Below are positions 36,025 to 47,678 of a stretch of DNA of 64,000 bases, piece by piece. Under the pieces are notes generated by a model that saw only the letters and a list, made by a program, of their open reading frames with translations, ran no database searches and had not been told where the DNA came from. Numbering within the stretch: position 1 is the stretch's first letter; each line of letters begins with the position of its first letter. The position numbers and the translations under genes are program-made. This DNA is from Aphelocoma coerulescens (lineage: Eukaryota; Chordata; Aves; Passeriformes; Corvidae), in contig NC_091016.1 of the NCBI RefSeq assembly GCF_041296385.1, positions 13,493,497 through 13,557,496 on the forward strand. Direction: 5' to 3'.

Positions 36025-39000
36025 CTGGAGTGAAACAGTGAAGGAACTTGGCGTGCTTGGGTGACATTGTGTTTTAGCCCCTCTCTATTTACACTCCATC
36101 GTTTTTATTATTGGTCTTTGAAGGAAAACAGGAGAAATGTGATTCTGAATTTGAGATGCTTTACAGCAGTGACCTACTCAGTGCCCCTGAAAGTGTGGTT
36201 TTCATCAGCTCTCTCACGTGGATTCTCTGGTGTCTGATATGGGATGGGGTAACTTGCAGCCAGAGCCATCAGTAAGTTTATTTTTTAATTTTATAACCAC
36301 TCACCATTCTCTGTGAAAAAACTATGGAGTCTTAATGACAATCTTGGAGGGTTCTACCCTCTGTAGTGTCTTGCTGAAATGAGGCAAGAAGTTTCCCTAC
36401 TCAATGGAGACAGCAGGACCGTGCCAGAGGGTACATGCCAGTAAATAAATCTCAGAAGTGTCGCAGTCCCTCCTAAGAAAAGTAGAATGAGAGTCCAAAA
36501 CTTTGGGGGTTTGGGGGAAAAAGTGGTTTCAGTAGCATGCTAATCCCTGATATTCATTACAACTTTGAATCAGTGCTTTAAAAATAGATCCTGTGATGAT
36601 GAAACATGCTGTCAGGAAGTGTCACTCACCGTGTGACATGGCAGATGGAGATTTATACGGTAACACCTAATGATTTTAGTGGGTTCTGCCTAAAATTGGA
36701 CTTGGTGCTAAAAATCAAACTGTACAAGGTTCCAGCGAGTGCTGGGCTACCGCTGGCAGAGCCTTGCAAACAGAGGAAACTCTGTGGCAAGCACTTGGCG
36801 ACAGCACTGAGACGTTGCAGCAGTAAAACCTCAAAGCACATCTCCAAAATGCAGTGTGGGACTATGCATGAAAGACTTCAGGGCTGTCCCAGGCAGGAGG
36901 AGCCCGGGAAACCCTGAGGGTCTGGCATGGGGACATGTATGGCTCCCATTCCTCGAGTGATGTTGCAAAGAAAGGATTAAGACAAGACTTATTTTGGTTG
37001 CAGACAAACCACTAGCAACTGAAAATAAACAGGCAAGACATCAGCTCCCACTGAGCTTTGAATAAAATGAAGGATTTGAAAAGAATGGTTGTTTGTTTCA
37101 AGCACAACTTCAAGGAAGGTAGAAAAACCTTTGATCTCCTGAGCCCCTCTGCAGTGCAGCTTTCAGTTTTAGATGTGTGTCTTGTTGGGTGCAGATCTTA
37201 ATACAGTTATTATCTTATATGCTTGATGAAAAAAAATAGCTTGCTGGTCATGGCTTTGGTGCAAGACATCTGGGTGTCAGAGAGTTTGGGAGGTGATGGA
37301 GGCAATGGTCCAGAAGCACCCAGGAAGTTTTCCTTTGAGAGGTGTTGCTTCACCCCTTCCTACCCCCTCTGCAGTTGCCAATGCCTTGGCAAGCTGGACC
37401 TTCCAATGAAAGGGAGCCCCGACACCCCCAAGGACTGATTTTCAGAGGAGGGACAACAGGGATGGAATATTTTTTTAAATAAAACCTTTTGGTTCAAATC
37501 GATGCCACTGAGCAATGGAATGATTTTGAGCTCTGTTTTCTCTCCCTCCTTCTGAGTCTCTGATTTCAAAGCCTTTGTTTTTCCCTTCAAACAGACATAG
37601 GTTGCTTTAAAGGCAAAGCAGTGTTTCCCTGCTTGGCTAATTGAAGCCCCAAAATTTGCTGTCGTGCAATGGGTTTGTCTGGTCCTCAGTGAGCTCAGAG
37701 ATAACTCTCTTGTAGCACTTTGATTGTGCCTGGACATGACTGCACCTGCTCCCACTGCCCTGGCGCCACTCCAGGCGTGGAGAGAGGGCACCCAGGGAGG
37801 GAGAGAGCCTCTGGCACATAAAAGGGATCCCACCTTGGTTAAAGGGTGTGGTGGGTGCAATTCCTGCACGGTTGGTTGGTGGTGACCAGCCCTGGGTGAA
37901 CGAAAGGGAGCTGGGGGAAGGCTCTGCTTCGGTGGATGGAGGAACAGATGATCCCAGCTGGAATGCCACCAGTCCAAGGCTGCACCATCCCTATTCCCCT
38001 TCACTCCCTACCATGCCATCTGTGCATGATTCTTGCAATTTCTACTCTTAAACATGCCTCCTATCTCTAAATGTGACTTTTGGGGGGTGACACCCAGGGT
38101 GTGTAGCAATGCCATCTGTACCTGTATGCTGAGAGCACTCTGTTTTTTATCCAGCAGAGTAGGAGATTTGAGCAGATCTGTCTTAGCTGAAGGGCTAATT
38201 CCTTTGGCCACAAAGAAGGTGAACTGTGCATGCCCAAGGGGACATGGGATCTGTGGCACCTCAGGCACAGCTCATAAACATAGGCAGGAGGAGGTGATGT
38301 GGATGTAATGAGAACAAGAAAGAGGGAGGGCGGCAGTGACAAGTTTTAGGGGCCTGGGTGGTTGATGCTGCAGGTGGAGTGAACACAGTCCTGTCTTTGG
38401 GCTGATGTCATGAACACCATCCTTCAGACAGCCATCAGAAGGGTTAGAGCATGGCACCAGGGCCTTTTGGACATGGGGCTTTACTGGGGGAAAGAGGAAC
38501 ATGTAGAGGAAGGAGGAGAGTAAAAAAATTGTTGCGTGAAAATAAATGAATGGGGATAAATTAAATGTGACCTGAAGAAGTCACCACAAACATTGTCGAG
38601 GGAGGTTTGGGGGGGGGGGAAGAGGCAGAGAACCCATCACTGCTAAAGGCAGCACTCTGGAGGAGCTGGCAGCACTGGGGGAAGCAAGACTTTAGCTTAA
38701 ACGTCTACAAAATTACCCTGCACCAAGACTTGCCCTGACTGGCTGTGCTGAAGCTCCTGGTGTCCAGAGAACAGAACTGGATTCTGGTCAATAGAACATG
38801 TGAGGGCCATGGTCACCCCTCCTTCCTGCTGCTCCTTATGCCTGCAACATTGCCCCAGTTTCCTGCCCCCAGTGGTTAATTCATGAGCCCCTGATGGGTA
38901 AGTCATTCATCAGCCCTCAAGGCTTCTCCCCTGCCTGAGCCCACCTGAGTGGCAGCAAGCAGAGCACAGCTCCACATCACCTCCCAGCTTTTCCTGCTCC

Positions 39001-39413
39001 AACCCAATCCGGTTTGCATTGATGCAAGAAAAGAGTTGCACCAAGCTGCTCAGAAACAGGCCCCTCCGGTTATTTCCAGCTACTCCAAAACTCTTTGAAA
39101 CCCTACACCAAGACCTCCCAGTGCTGCTTTTTCCCTGTGCTCCTATTCTTTTGTCCTTGCCTCCACCTCGGTGGCGGAGGTTTCTCCAACACCCAGCCAC
39201 ACACCCAGAGCTGCTGGGAGGAGGCAGCAGCCGCTGCAGCCCCCCAGTTCCCACCCAGCACCTTCTCAGCCAGGCTGCAGCACGGAAAGTCAAGCCCTGT
39301 AGCAGCAGTGGCAGCAGGGAGGCAGCAGCAGCTGCTGTACATTCAAAAAAACCAGCAAATTCTCTGCTGAAATGGAGAATTTGTTCCCCCTGCTTGAATG
39401 CTTCTGTCAGCTA

Positions 39414-39451
39414 TAATAATAATATATCATTAATATTTATTATTATTATTA
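39414..39451. repeat. AAT/ATT trinucleotide microsatellite
   Basis: An AT-only tract with AATAATAAT on the left and TTATTATTATTATTA on the right. It is partly self-complementary. Confidence 0.8.
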
Positions 39452-42400
39452 AGTCCAAGGATGATGCCACTTCACCGTTGCCTCACTACCTGTCACTTCA
39501 CAGCATCTTGGTGTTGCAGGCACCTCTCACCCCTCCCCTACAGACCACCTCTGCCACAGCTGATGGATCCCGGGAGCTGGTTTTGGGGTGTCTAAGCTAA
39601 GAGCTGGCAGTGCCATGAGCAGGGCTTGCTGGGCATGACTTGCTGCTGTGGAGGACAAGCTGCTGCCTCCAGGGCTCCCATGGGCAACCTGTGTATTTTT
39701 GGGCTGGGGTTTAAAATGCTCCAGTGACTGCAGCATCAGCAAGGCATCCAGAAGAAAGCTTCACCACTGGCTTTGGATTTGCCTCTGGATGCCTTTCACC
39801 TCCCATCCTGCCACTGGGTCTGGAAACTCAGCTAAAAAAGCTGTAGTTGCCCAGCAGTGCTTGTGACTCAGTGCTTGCCAATTTGGGCACTGGTCAAGCA
39901 GTGTCCTGGGACCTGCTCGTCTCTTGAGGAGTCCCAGCACCTCCGAGTGGGGAAATCTGCGTAATCCCATGAACCACGGGGTCTCCTTCCTTCACTAAGG
40001 AGTAGGAAAACACTCATAAAAAACATATGTCTGATGTAGGCATAAATTGCACAGATGCTTTGTACTGCCTCTTTCTCAAGCCCCTTTATTCTGGAGGTTA
40101 ACAAGTATTGTATTTTTATCTTCTTTCCTGTCTTCTCCCCCTCCTTCTTGGCCTCAAGCCTCACACCAGTAGCCTGCTCTAATAAATAATGTAACATCTG
40201 TCCAGGCAGTCGTTTGTGGTCTGATCTTATCTGATGGGTCTTGTCAGTGGAAGGGCTGAGCCAAACCTGCTCTGCTCTCTTCCACGTAGGAGATCTATTC
40301 CAATGTCCTCTGGGAGAGGTGCTCTGTTCAGGTATTGATCCTGTATCAGAGCTACCAGCACGTTGGAGCAACATTTTCCCACTCCGTGCATGAGATCCCG
40401 GCTCAGCACATGGAGGATGCATACGTGGCTTAAGGGAATAAAACCTCAGGGATCTAAGTACAGGCCTAAGGTTTTACAAGTGCCTGACTGTGTTTCTGAT
40501 CTGGGGCCTGAGGGAATGGTGTTATTGTATTACCCAGCCTTTATGGAATTGCCATGGTCTGGTGGGAGCAGCCAGGCAACCGTGGAGATTTCCTGGGGCA
40601 CTGGGCACATGGCCCGTTTGAATTCCCTTCAGTATTAGTTGGGCTGGGTTGGTCTGTCAGGACAAAGAAAGCACAAGGAAACCTGCACTGGAGACGCTTT
40701 CATAGCCAAAACTGCATTGCATGTGTCAAAACCTTGCCTTATTTCCCAATGTGGGAATAATTCCCAATGTTCCCTCTGTGGTCTGGGGGAAAGGGGCTGC
40801 ATCAGAGCAACACAAAGCATCTTTTCTGGGCTGTGTACGAGGAGATGCAAAGCTGACCCTATGGCAAAAGTGTATTTTCATATAGGTGGGACTCCTTTAA
40901 CAGGCATCTTTACATAGGTGCTGGACCCCACTGAATGCTGAGACCCCTCTGCTCCCAGCTGAAAGGACACCGGGGTCAGGACATAGGATTCAGTCCTAAA
41001 TTTCAGAAACACTTTTTACAAATAAATCTTTCTCACCCTGAGAAAGCAGCGAAGCAATGTACCATGTGCACATGGGCACATACCCCCTGTGGGAGAGGAA
41101 AAATCCATCTGGGATCTGTGGGCTGGAGGAGCAGGAAAAACCCCATACTGAGCAGGCCCTTCTTGCACAGACTCCCCAAAACCTCCTTATTCCTCTTCCT
41201 GTCACTTGTGCCACACAGGCACAGCAGCCTTCTTTTGAATGCTACACATCTTATACTGATAATTTCCATAATAAAACAATTGTGGGAAAAAAACCCAAAT
41301 TATCAAAATAAAAACATTTTTAAACAGTTGAAACATTAAAAAATATTTTTAAGTAACTTTGCTTTTGAAATTATCTTTGCTTTTAAAAACTACTTCAGTC
41401 CTAATTGAAAATGAGGAAGAAGTTGATTTTCAGGAGTTAAATGACTTGGAAACAGAGTGAAATAACTTTGCTTCGAGTTATCAAGTACCCAACTGCCTGA
41501 GCTGAAACAAAAAAATAGAGGGGGAAGGGATTGCATCCTAAAAACCAAACCAAGCCTGGGATGGGGATTGTGGGTGGTTTTCCTGCAGCACCATAGGAAG
41601 AGGAGGAAGAAGAGGCTCTGAGCACCCTGAGAGTTTTTCTGCAGTCTGGGAGTTTTCACCCAGCCACAGGTGGCTGCCTTCCAGCGCAATAAACTCCAGG
41701 GGCTGCAAATTCAACTCAACTCCAATCACCTTTTAAGTGTTTTATCTGCTGTCCTGACATGCATCTTTTATTGCCAGAGCTCTTGTGAAACTGTTTTGAA
41801 GCCCGCCCTGCTAAGCATATCCCCAGCTGAGTGGTTCAGCAGTTGTGGCAAGGGGGAACACATGCTCATGAGCCCTCTTAAATTCATAAGGAATGGCAGC
41901 CTTTCCTCTGGAAATGCTCTTTTGGAATGGTTCCGGTCTTAAGCAAAGGCAGGAGGAATGGGAGAGTTGCACATGTGGACATCTCATGGTAGGACAGATC
42001 TATTTAAGGTCTGTTCAGATCTAAGAGCAAGAACTCAGTTCATCTTGATCCTGTCTCTCCCTGAAGGAAAGGATGAAAATCAATTGCTCCCCATCCATGG
42101 TAACATGATGGATAGTGTCTGTGATAACTTTTCTTGTGAAAGTCACTCGAAGCCTCTCTCCTTCTCTTGCAGCTGGGATCAGCCCAATGGTTTGAGCTTC
42201 AAATACAGTTCTGGACCAGCAGCAAGGCCCTCTCAGGACCCACCAACCTGCACAGGGACCATCTTCCTGGGGGCACAGACAGTTTTTTAAGTCTCATCTA
42301 TTATTACATGGCTCTTCAATCCTCCCTCAGAGGACAAGTTTGCCTCAGAGTATTCAAGTTTTCCTCCTCCCACCTGGTGAATTATTTTGGCATTCACAGC

Positions 42401-44610
42401 CCTATTATCTTCTAGTGTTTGGTGGCCTCTGAGTAAGAAGCCACCACCACTGCTTTGCAAGTCCTTTCATGCTCTTTACACATATCAGGGCTTCTTGTGC
42501 ATGCAGTATTACTGGGCCTGCCTGGTCTCCAGATACTTGTGTGTATTAATGTGTATGAAGATGTCTCCTTACTCAGAGAAGAAAGTGCAGCAAGAAATAC
42601 CTGTTCTGGCAACCTCTGAGTCCTTCCTACGGAGCTGTTTGAAGAGATGCCACACGAGGCAGCACCAGACTCTTCTTCTGGTCCTTGCTGGGATTCTCTG
42701 CGGCTTTGTCAAGCAGGAAATATTTCAGAAGCATATGAAAATGGTTCCCGAAACTTCAGTGCACACTTGAAGCATGTGATTTTTTCCTACTGAATACTTT
42801 CCTCAGCCACCTCCTCTTGAAATGCCAGCTAATCCTGTCTTCAGGCAAAACAACCCCCTCCCGCTGCATTTTGCAATAGGAAGCTGATCTGTGACTGCCC
42901 TCAGACTTCCCTCTATTACCATAACTCCTTCTCTCCCCATCAAAGCTGTTTCTTTAAGTACAGTGAGAAAAGGCCTTTTGGCTCACCCATCCCCCATGGC
43001 CAGTTTTCCCCAAGTGCCCATTCCCAGGTAGCCAGAGCCTCCTCCATGCAGAGCATGGTGGCCAGGGGCAAGGGGTGTGCTGTGTCCTGCCGTGGTGCAC
43101 CAGGTGGTCCTCAAGGCTTGTCTGAGGCTGCTCAATGACCTCCCTCAGTGGTGTCATGGGCCTTTCAGAAACTGCCCGGAGAAATACATGGGTTTGGGGA
43201 CAAGGTGCTGGTGGCATCAGGCAGGAGCACACCTGGATGCTCTGACTGCAGGTTCTGTACCTGTAGAGATGAAGACAGGCAGCCTGTTGAGCAATTCACG
43301 TGTGGAGGAATTCATCCCTGGGCATTCACATGGAGTAACCCTGCCATGAGGTGTCGTTACGTATGTGCTGTATTTATGGCTTCCGTAAACCATTCTCAGA
43401 GCCATAGAAGAAATCATTTTGGGATGCTCCAAGCTGAAGTCTACTTCTCTATGGTGATAATTTCACATTCCTGCTGTGCTCAGTGATCCTGGCTTTGAAA
43501 ATATTCCAGTTTTCAGACAGAGGCTCACTGTGTTTCTATCAGTGATGGGGTGGGTTGAGAGTCTCCTGATGGTGCTGTCACCTGAGGTACGAATTTGGAA
43601 GCTGTGTCATGTGCCCAGCTGTGATGCCAGCTGAATGCTGCCCCTTGAATAAGGTCTTAGCTCACACTCAGCACAGTGGGATGAAGGGTATCAGTGTTGT
43701 GCTGCACTGTTCACTGAGAACACTGTGTTGAGCACCTTGCACAACTCATGAGGAGATGCAGACCAAGCCTTGAGGAGGTTCCACTCTGCAGCCCCAACTT
43801 TGCTTCACAGCAGCAGCTACCTGCTATAAATGGGCTCACTTGTCCTGCTGTGAGGACACCAGCCTTTTGCTAACAGACCAAGTCTCCAGGACCCTCAAAC
43901 CCCCTCAGCCAGGCAGACCTGCACCAGAGATATCTCTGGGTAAGCAAGACAGTTCCTCACCTTTGAAGCCCAGTGAGCACCAGGTGTCTCAACCCAACAC
44001 TCCTGCTCTTGGAGAGCTGACAGTGGGGGAGCCACCAAAGATCCGTGTCCCCACGTCACACTGACAGAAGCTCACATATCAAACTACTTAGAGGGTGTGC
44101 TGGCCACAGTCCAGGCTGGAGGACAGGCTTCAGAAAGAAGCTGTGTGTGAGTGGTGCGACTTGGATGGTTCCAGCTCCTGTCCCCTTCCAGCTTCTTGGA
44201 GCTGCTTTAGCACCCCTGGATATCCATGTTGTGACTCTGCAAGCATCTGCAATGACAGCTGCCAAGCAAGGTGCCAACTAATATGACTAAAGGAATTCAC
44301 AGCTGGCCCCAGGATTGCCAAATCTCTGCCTTTGACTAGAAACATGTAGTGCTTTTCACCAGTGTCATGTGCCCATGGAAAAGATCACCCACAATTGGAT
44401 AGCTCAATCCCTTCTTGTTCGTCCCTCACCAGGCCGTGAGGACTTCAGGAGCTTTGGGACTCAAAAGCGGCTGATGAAACCCCAGGAGCATGACCCAAAG
44501 CCCAGGCTGTGGGATGCTGGGGCTGTGCTTGCATATGCAGCACTGCAGGGAGCGGGAAGGAGAAGCCAAACAGCCCAAAGTGAGAGCTCACTCTCTGCTG
44601 ATGTGGTGGC

Positions 44611-44650
44611 TGTGCCAGGCTGTGCCAGGCTGTGCCAGGCTGTGCCGTGC
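44611..44650. repeat. 10-bp tandem repeat, four copies
   Basis: TGTGCCAGGC occurs three times perfectly (44611-44640), followed by one copy with a two-base change (44641-44650). Confidence 0.95.
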
Positions 44651-44713
44651 AGCCCCTGCTCAGCTGTGTGCATACGGAGAGGTCTCCTGCCTCCTTGCAA
44701 GAGCCTCCTCTTC

Positions 44714-44826
44714 ACTTATGCATGAGCATCCAGGCAGCGTGTGCTTTCACATTCAAAGCAATTTGCACCTGAGTGCTCAATTCACTTAGACATGAGCAGA
44801 TGAACAACTTACACGTGAGCATAAAG
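44714..44826. repeat. Small cluster related to the 23-bp minisatellite
   Basis: Units of the form ACTTATGCATGAGCATCC, ACTTAGACATGAGCA and ACTTACACGTGAGCA recur here. Two of them are exactly 23 bp apart near 44784-44830. The ATGCATGAGCA core matches the larger array at 45525-45844, about 0.8 kb away. Confidence 0.6.
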
Positions 44827-44998
44827 AGTCTTTAACAAGTGTTCTGTGCAGAAGGGAGGACTTTGGTGGGCAACCATCTCCTCCTAGCACTGAGTTGGAG
44901 CAGGAAAAATGAAGCTGGTGACTTGGAAGAACAGAGCTCTGGGGACACAGATGGAAATAGTGTTGCATTTCAATTGCCCTAGTGTTTTTTTCTTGCAG

Positions 44999-45094
44999 GC
45001 ACAAGGCCTGACATTCCTAATAGGTGCAAGGACTGGGGTTTGCAATGGTTGTTTGTTCAGACTGCTGTGGCCTTCCTGGCTAAGTGTTTTGCAG
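44999..45094 (+). other. Candidate 96-nt exon (32 codons, phase 0-0)
   Basis: A strong acceptor (TAGTGTTTTTTTCTTGCAG) and donor (TTTGCAG|GTATGAGT) enclose 96 nt that are open in one frame, starting AQGLTFLIGARTGV. No partner exon and no protein family are recognised. It may be an exon of an unannotated noncoding transcript or a chance pair. Confidence 0.2.
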
Positions 45095-45441
45095 GTATGA
45101 GTGTTTGCAATAAGTATTGCATCCAGCTTTTTACAACATTAATTCCTCCACCCTGGTCCTCGGGGACAATGGGTGAAATCATGGCAAGTACATATATTTG
45201 GACTTTCATAAGGTTGACCCTGATATTCTAGTCCATGGTGTAAGGGGTGGAGCTCATAACAGACAAAAATTGGGGCTGTAATGCTGATAACTCCCAGCCT
45301 TGGTTCCCCAGGGGCAAGGAGTGAAATTTTTGTGCATACGCACACGTTCTGTCTGGTGTGCTGGAAGCAAGAGGAGAGCTTGAAATTGTTATGTATCAGG
45401 ATTGTGATGGTGTTGAAAGGAAAGCTGATAATGGATTTGTG

Positions 45442-45483
45442 TTCAAATGGCTTTTAAGGATGTTCAAATGGCTTTTAAGGATG
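45442..45483. repeat. 21-bp perfect tandem duplication
   Basis: A 21-bp unit starting TTCAAATGGCTTTTAAGG occurs twice without a mismatch (45442-45462 and 45463-45483). It lies about 40 bp before the 23-bp minisatellite. Confidence 0.95.
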
Positions 45484-45524
45484 ACCTTCAAGGAGAGGGG
45501 TGATCTGGGCATGAACTGCAGGGA

Positions 45525-45844
45525 TTACTGCACTCACCCATGGGTCCTAGTTAGCTCCCACAGGAGCACCCAATAGGTTCCTGCATGAGCACCCTACGAA
45601 TTCATGCATGAGTCCCCAGTCAGTGCCTGCCCAGATCATCTGTGCCTGGGCAGCCCATCCATGCCCCCACGGCTGCCTGACCAATTCACGCCTGAGAACC
45701 CTTTCTGTCCGTGCATGAGCACCAAATGAGTCACGCATCAGCGCCTGCCTTGCTCACGCATGGGCACCCAATTAATCCATGGAGCAGCGCCAAGTTCATT
45801 TATGCATCGTCACCCAACCAGTTCATGCCTGAGGACCCAAACAG
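45525..45844. repeat. Degenerate 23-bp minisatellite, about 13 units
   Basis: Successive units fit a 23-bp frame: 45578-45600, 45601-45623, then a less regular part, 45685-45707, 45708-45730, 45731-45753, 45754-45775 (22 bp), 45776-45798, 45799-45821 and 45822-45844. The shared core is TTCATGCATGAGCACCC with many substitutions. The first two units (45525-45577) are about 26 bp. The phase is well kept although the sequence has decayed, which suggests an old array. Confidence 0.85.
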
Positions 45845-47635
45845 CTCAGAACAGGGTGGTGAGAAGGTTGTGTTGACTGGTAGTAACAGAAATAAAGTCA
45901 GGACTCCCCAGGTTGAGATTGTTTTGCCTGCAGTGCTACTGAGTCCTGATCACAGAGCAGCAAGGTCACGTAGGACCTGTCTCTGGGTCATGGAAAGGAG
46001 CTGGAAGGAGGGAGACAGGGGCAGGTTTTGTCCTGATGGTGATGCTGAGATCATTGCCTGACTTGCTGTGTAAAGGCACCCCTAGAGCACCACAGCTAGG
46101 GACAGGACCTTTGGGAGCACCCCCTTCTACATGCTCTTTTTACCCCTCTAATCAGCTCCCAAGATGAGTTTGGTGGCCCAGTCCATGGTCCGAAAGGCTT
46201 TGCCAGCCTCTTTGATCTGGACTTTTGGGGCAGTGGGAACCCTAGCTGCAGGCAAATGTGTTCTTTAGACAACAAGCTCTGTTTTTTTTGACTGCTGACT
46301 TTTAATTGCTTTACAGTGAGCACATCAATAAGGGGTAACCCATCTCACCCAGCTGCTCAGAAACTGGCCACTGGGCTAAGATCTGAGTTTTAGATACTGT
46401 GGTTTCTACCTCACAGGGGCCAGAGAATCCTGACTGTGACTGCCTCTGCCCCACAGGCATCTTATGGGGGTCAGGTTGTTCACCTGGGGCTTTCTGCACA
46501 GCACAACACGGCACAGGATCCTCCACCAAGGTAGGGGTTGGGTCAGACAGCCACTTTCTCGTTCTCTGCAGGCACACAGAGGGTGAAACTGCTGGCTCAG
46601 GCAAATGGCCACCCACAGCCAACCATTGCCTCTATTCAGCTGTTTGGGTGTTCCTGCAGATGCTACTTATTCGGTTGCCTTTCTGTTGTGCATCGCATGA
46701 CCCAGCAAACACAAATAATTGACCGGTGCAGGGTTGAATGACAAATAATAATCAGGTAAGCACAGGCATATTTGCACAAGAAAGAGACAAAGTAGGTGGT
46801 GCCGAGGTTGGAGGCATTAAATCACTTTAGGAACAAACTCAGCAGAAATCCCCATTTATTTCCTTTACTTCCATGTAGACCTGATTCCTACAGATCTCAG
46901 CTAATTCGGGGAAACCCAGCTTAACCTTAGCAAAGCACGCACAGCGCCTTACAGGACCAATTTCAAATCTCACACCTCCAGAACCAGGGAGTGCTCTTTG
47001 CAGACATGGACCCTGGAGGCCAAATCCTTCTTCGGACTTTGCTCCTGGATGCTCCTGGACAGGGAAAACCAGTTTGGTGTGGTTGAGTCTGTGAGTGTCT
47101 CTGCCAGAGTGCCCAGCTCAACACAGCAAAGTGGTGGGGTTCACACAGGGAACAGGAGGCAGGGGGGGTGTGCTTGGGTGCTTCAATGGGTAATGGCCAC
47201 CCCGAGGTGGCCCCTGCCATCCATCCCTGCCTGGCCATGGATGGAGCTGCCTTGCTCTGGCATGGATGTTTCGGGACAGGTACTTCAAGGGAAGGTGCAC
47301 TTGAGCCCACCTTGCAGATGGAGGTTAACACTGGGAGGATGGGATGGGCTCTGTGCTCCTCATCCAGCTCAAATGGTGCATCCATCTCACATTCGAGGAA
47401 GAATTCTTCTCTCACATCTGCTGCCCACCTGGGATGCTGGAAAAAAAAAAAAAAAACCACCCTTTTTCTCTGCCCCTTTCTAATCTTTGTGGTAGGAGAA
47501 AGATTGTGACTTCAAAGGAAAAAGGGACGGGGAAGCCTAACCTCAGGAGATATTTAAAAATAAATTTAAAAAACAAAACAAAGAAAAAGGGTTTTCTCTT
47601 CCCAAAGCCTAAACTGCTTAAAGTGCTTTGCTGTC

Positions 47636-47678
47636 TTTTTTTTTTGGGGGGGTGTGAGGGGGGGGGGGGGTGAGGGGG
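47636..47678 (+). repeat. Homopolymer T run followed by G-runs (G-quadruplex-capable)
   Basis: T10 is followed by G7, TGTGA, G13, TGA and G5. The G13 run alone can supply two G-tracts, so four tracts of at least three G are available within 33 bp on the + strand. Confidence 0.8.

Larger units (their letters stand above)
30118..44610. other. Noncoding stretch with simple repeats, no gene recognised
   Basis: No exon set, RNA gene or recognisable transposon. Long open frames at 31427-32176 (+), 33596-34291 (-) and 37360-38004 (-) are GC-driven and resemble no protein. Low-complexity pieces include a T15 run at 33259-33273, a GAA-rich tract at 35949-36024, an 11-base G run at 38609-38619, CAG-rich DNA near 39220-39335 and an AAT/ATT tract at 39414-39451. 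Confidence 0.5.
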
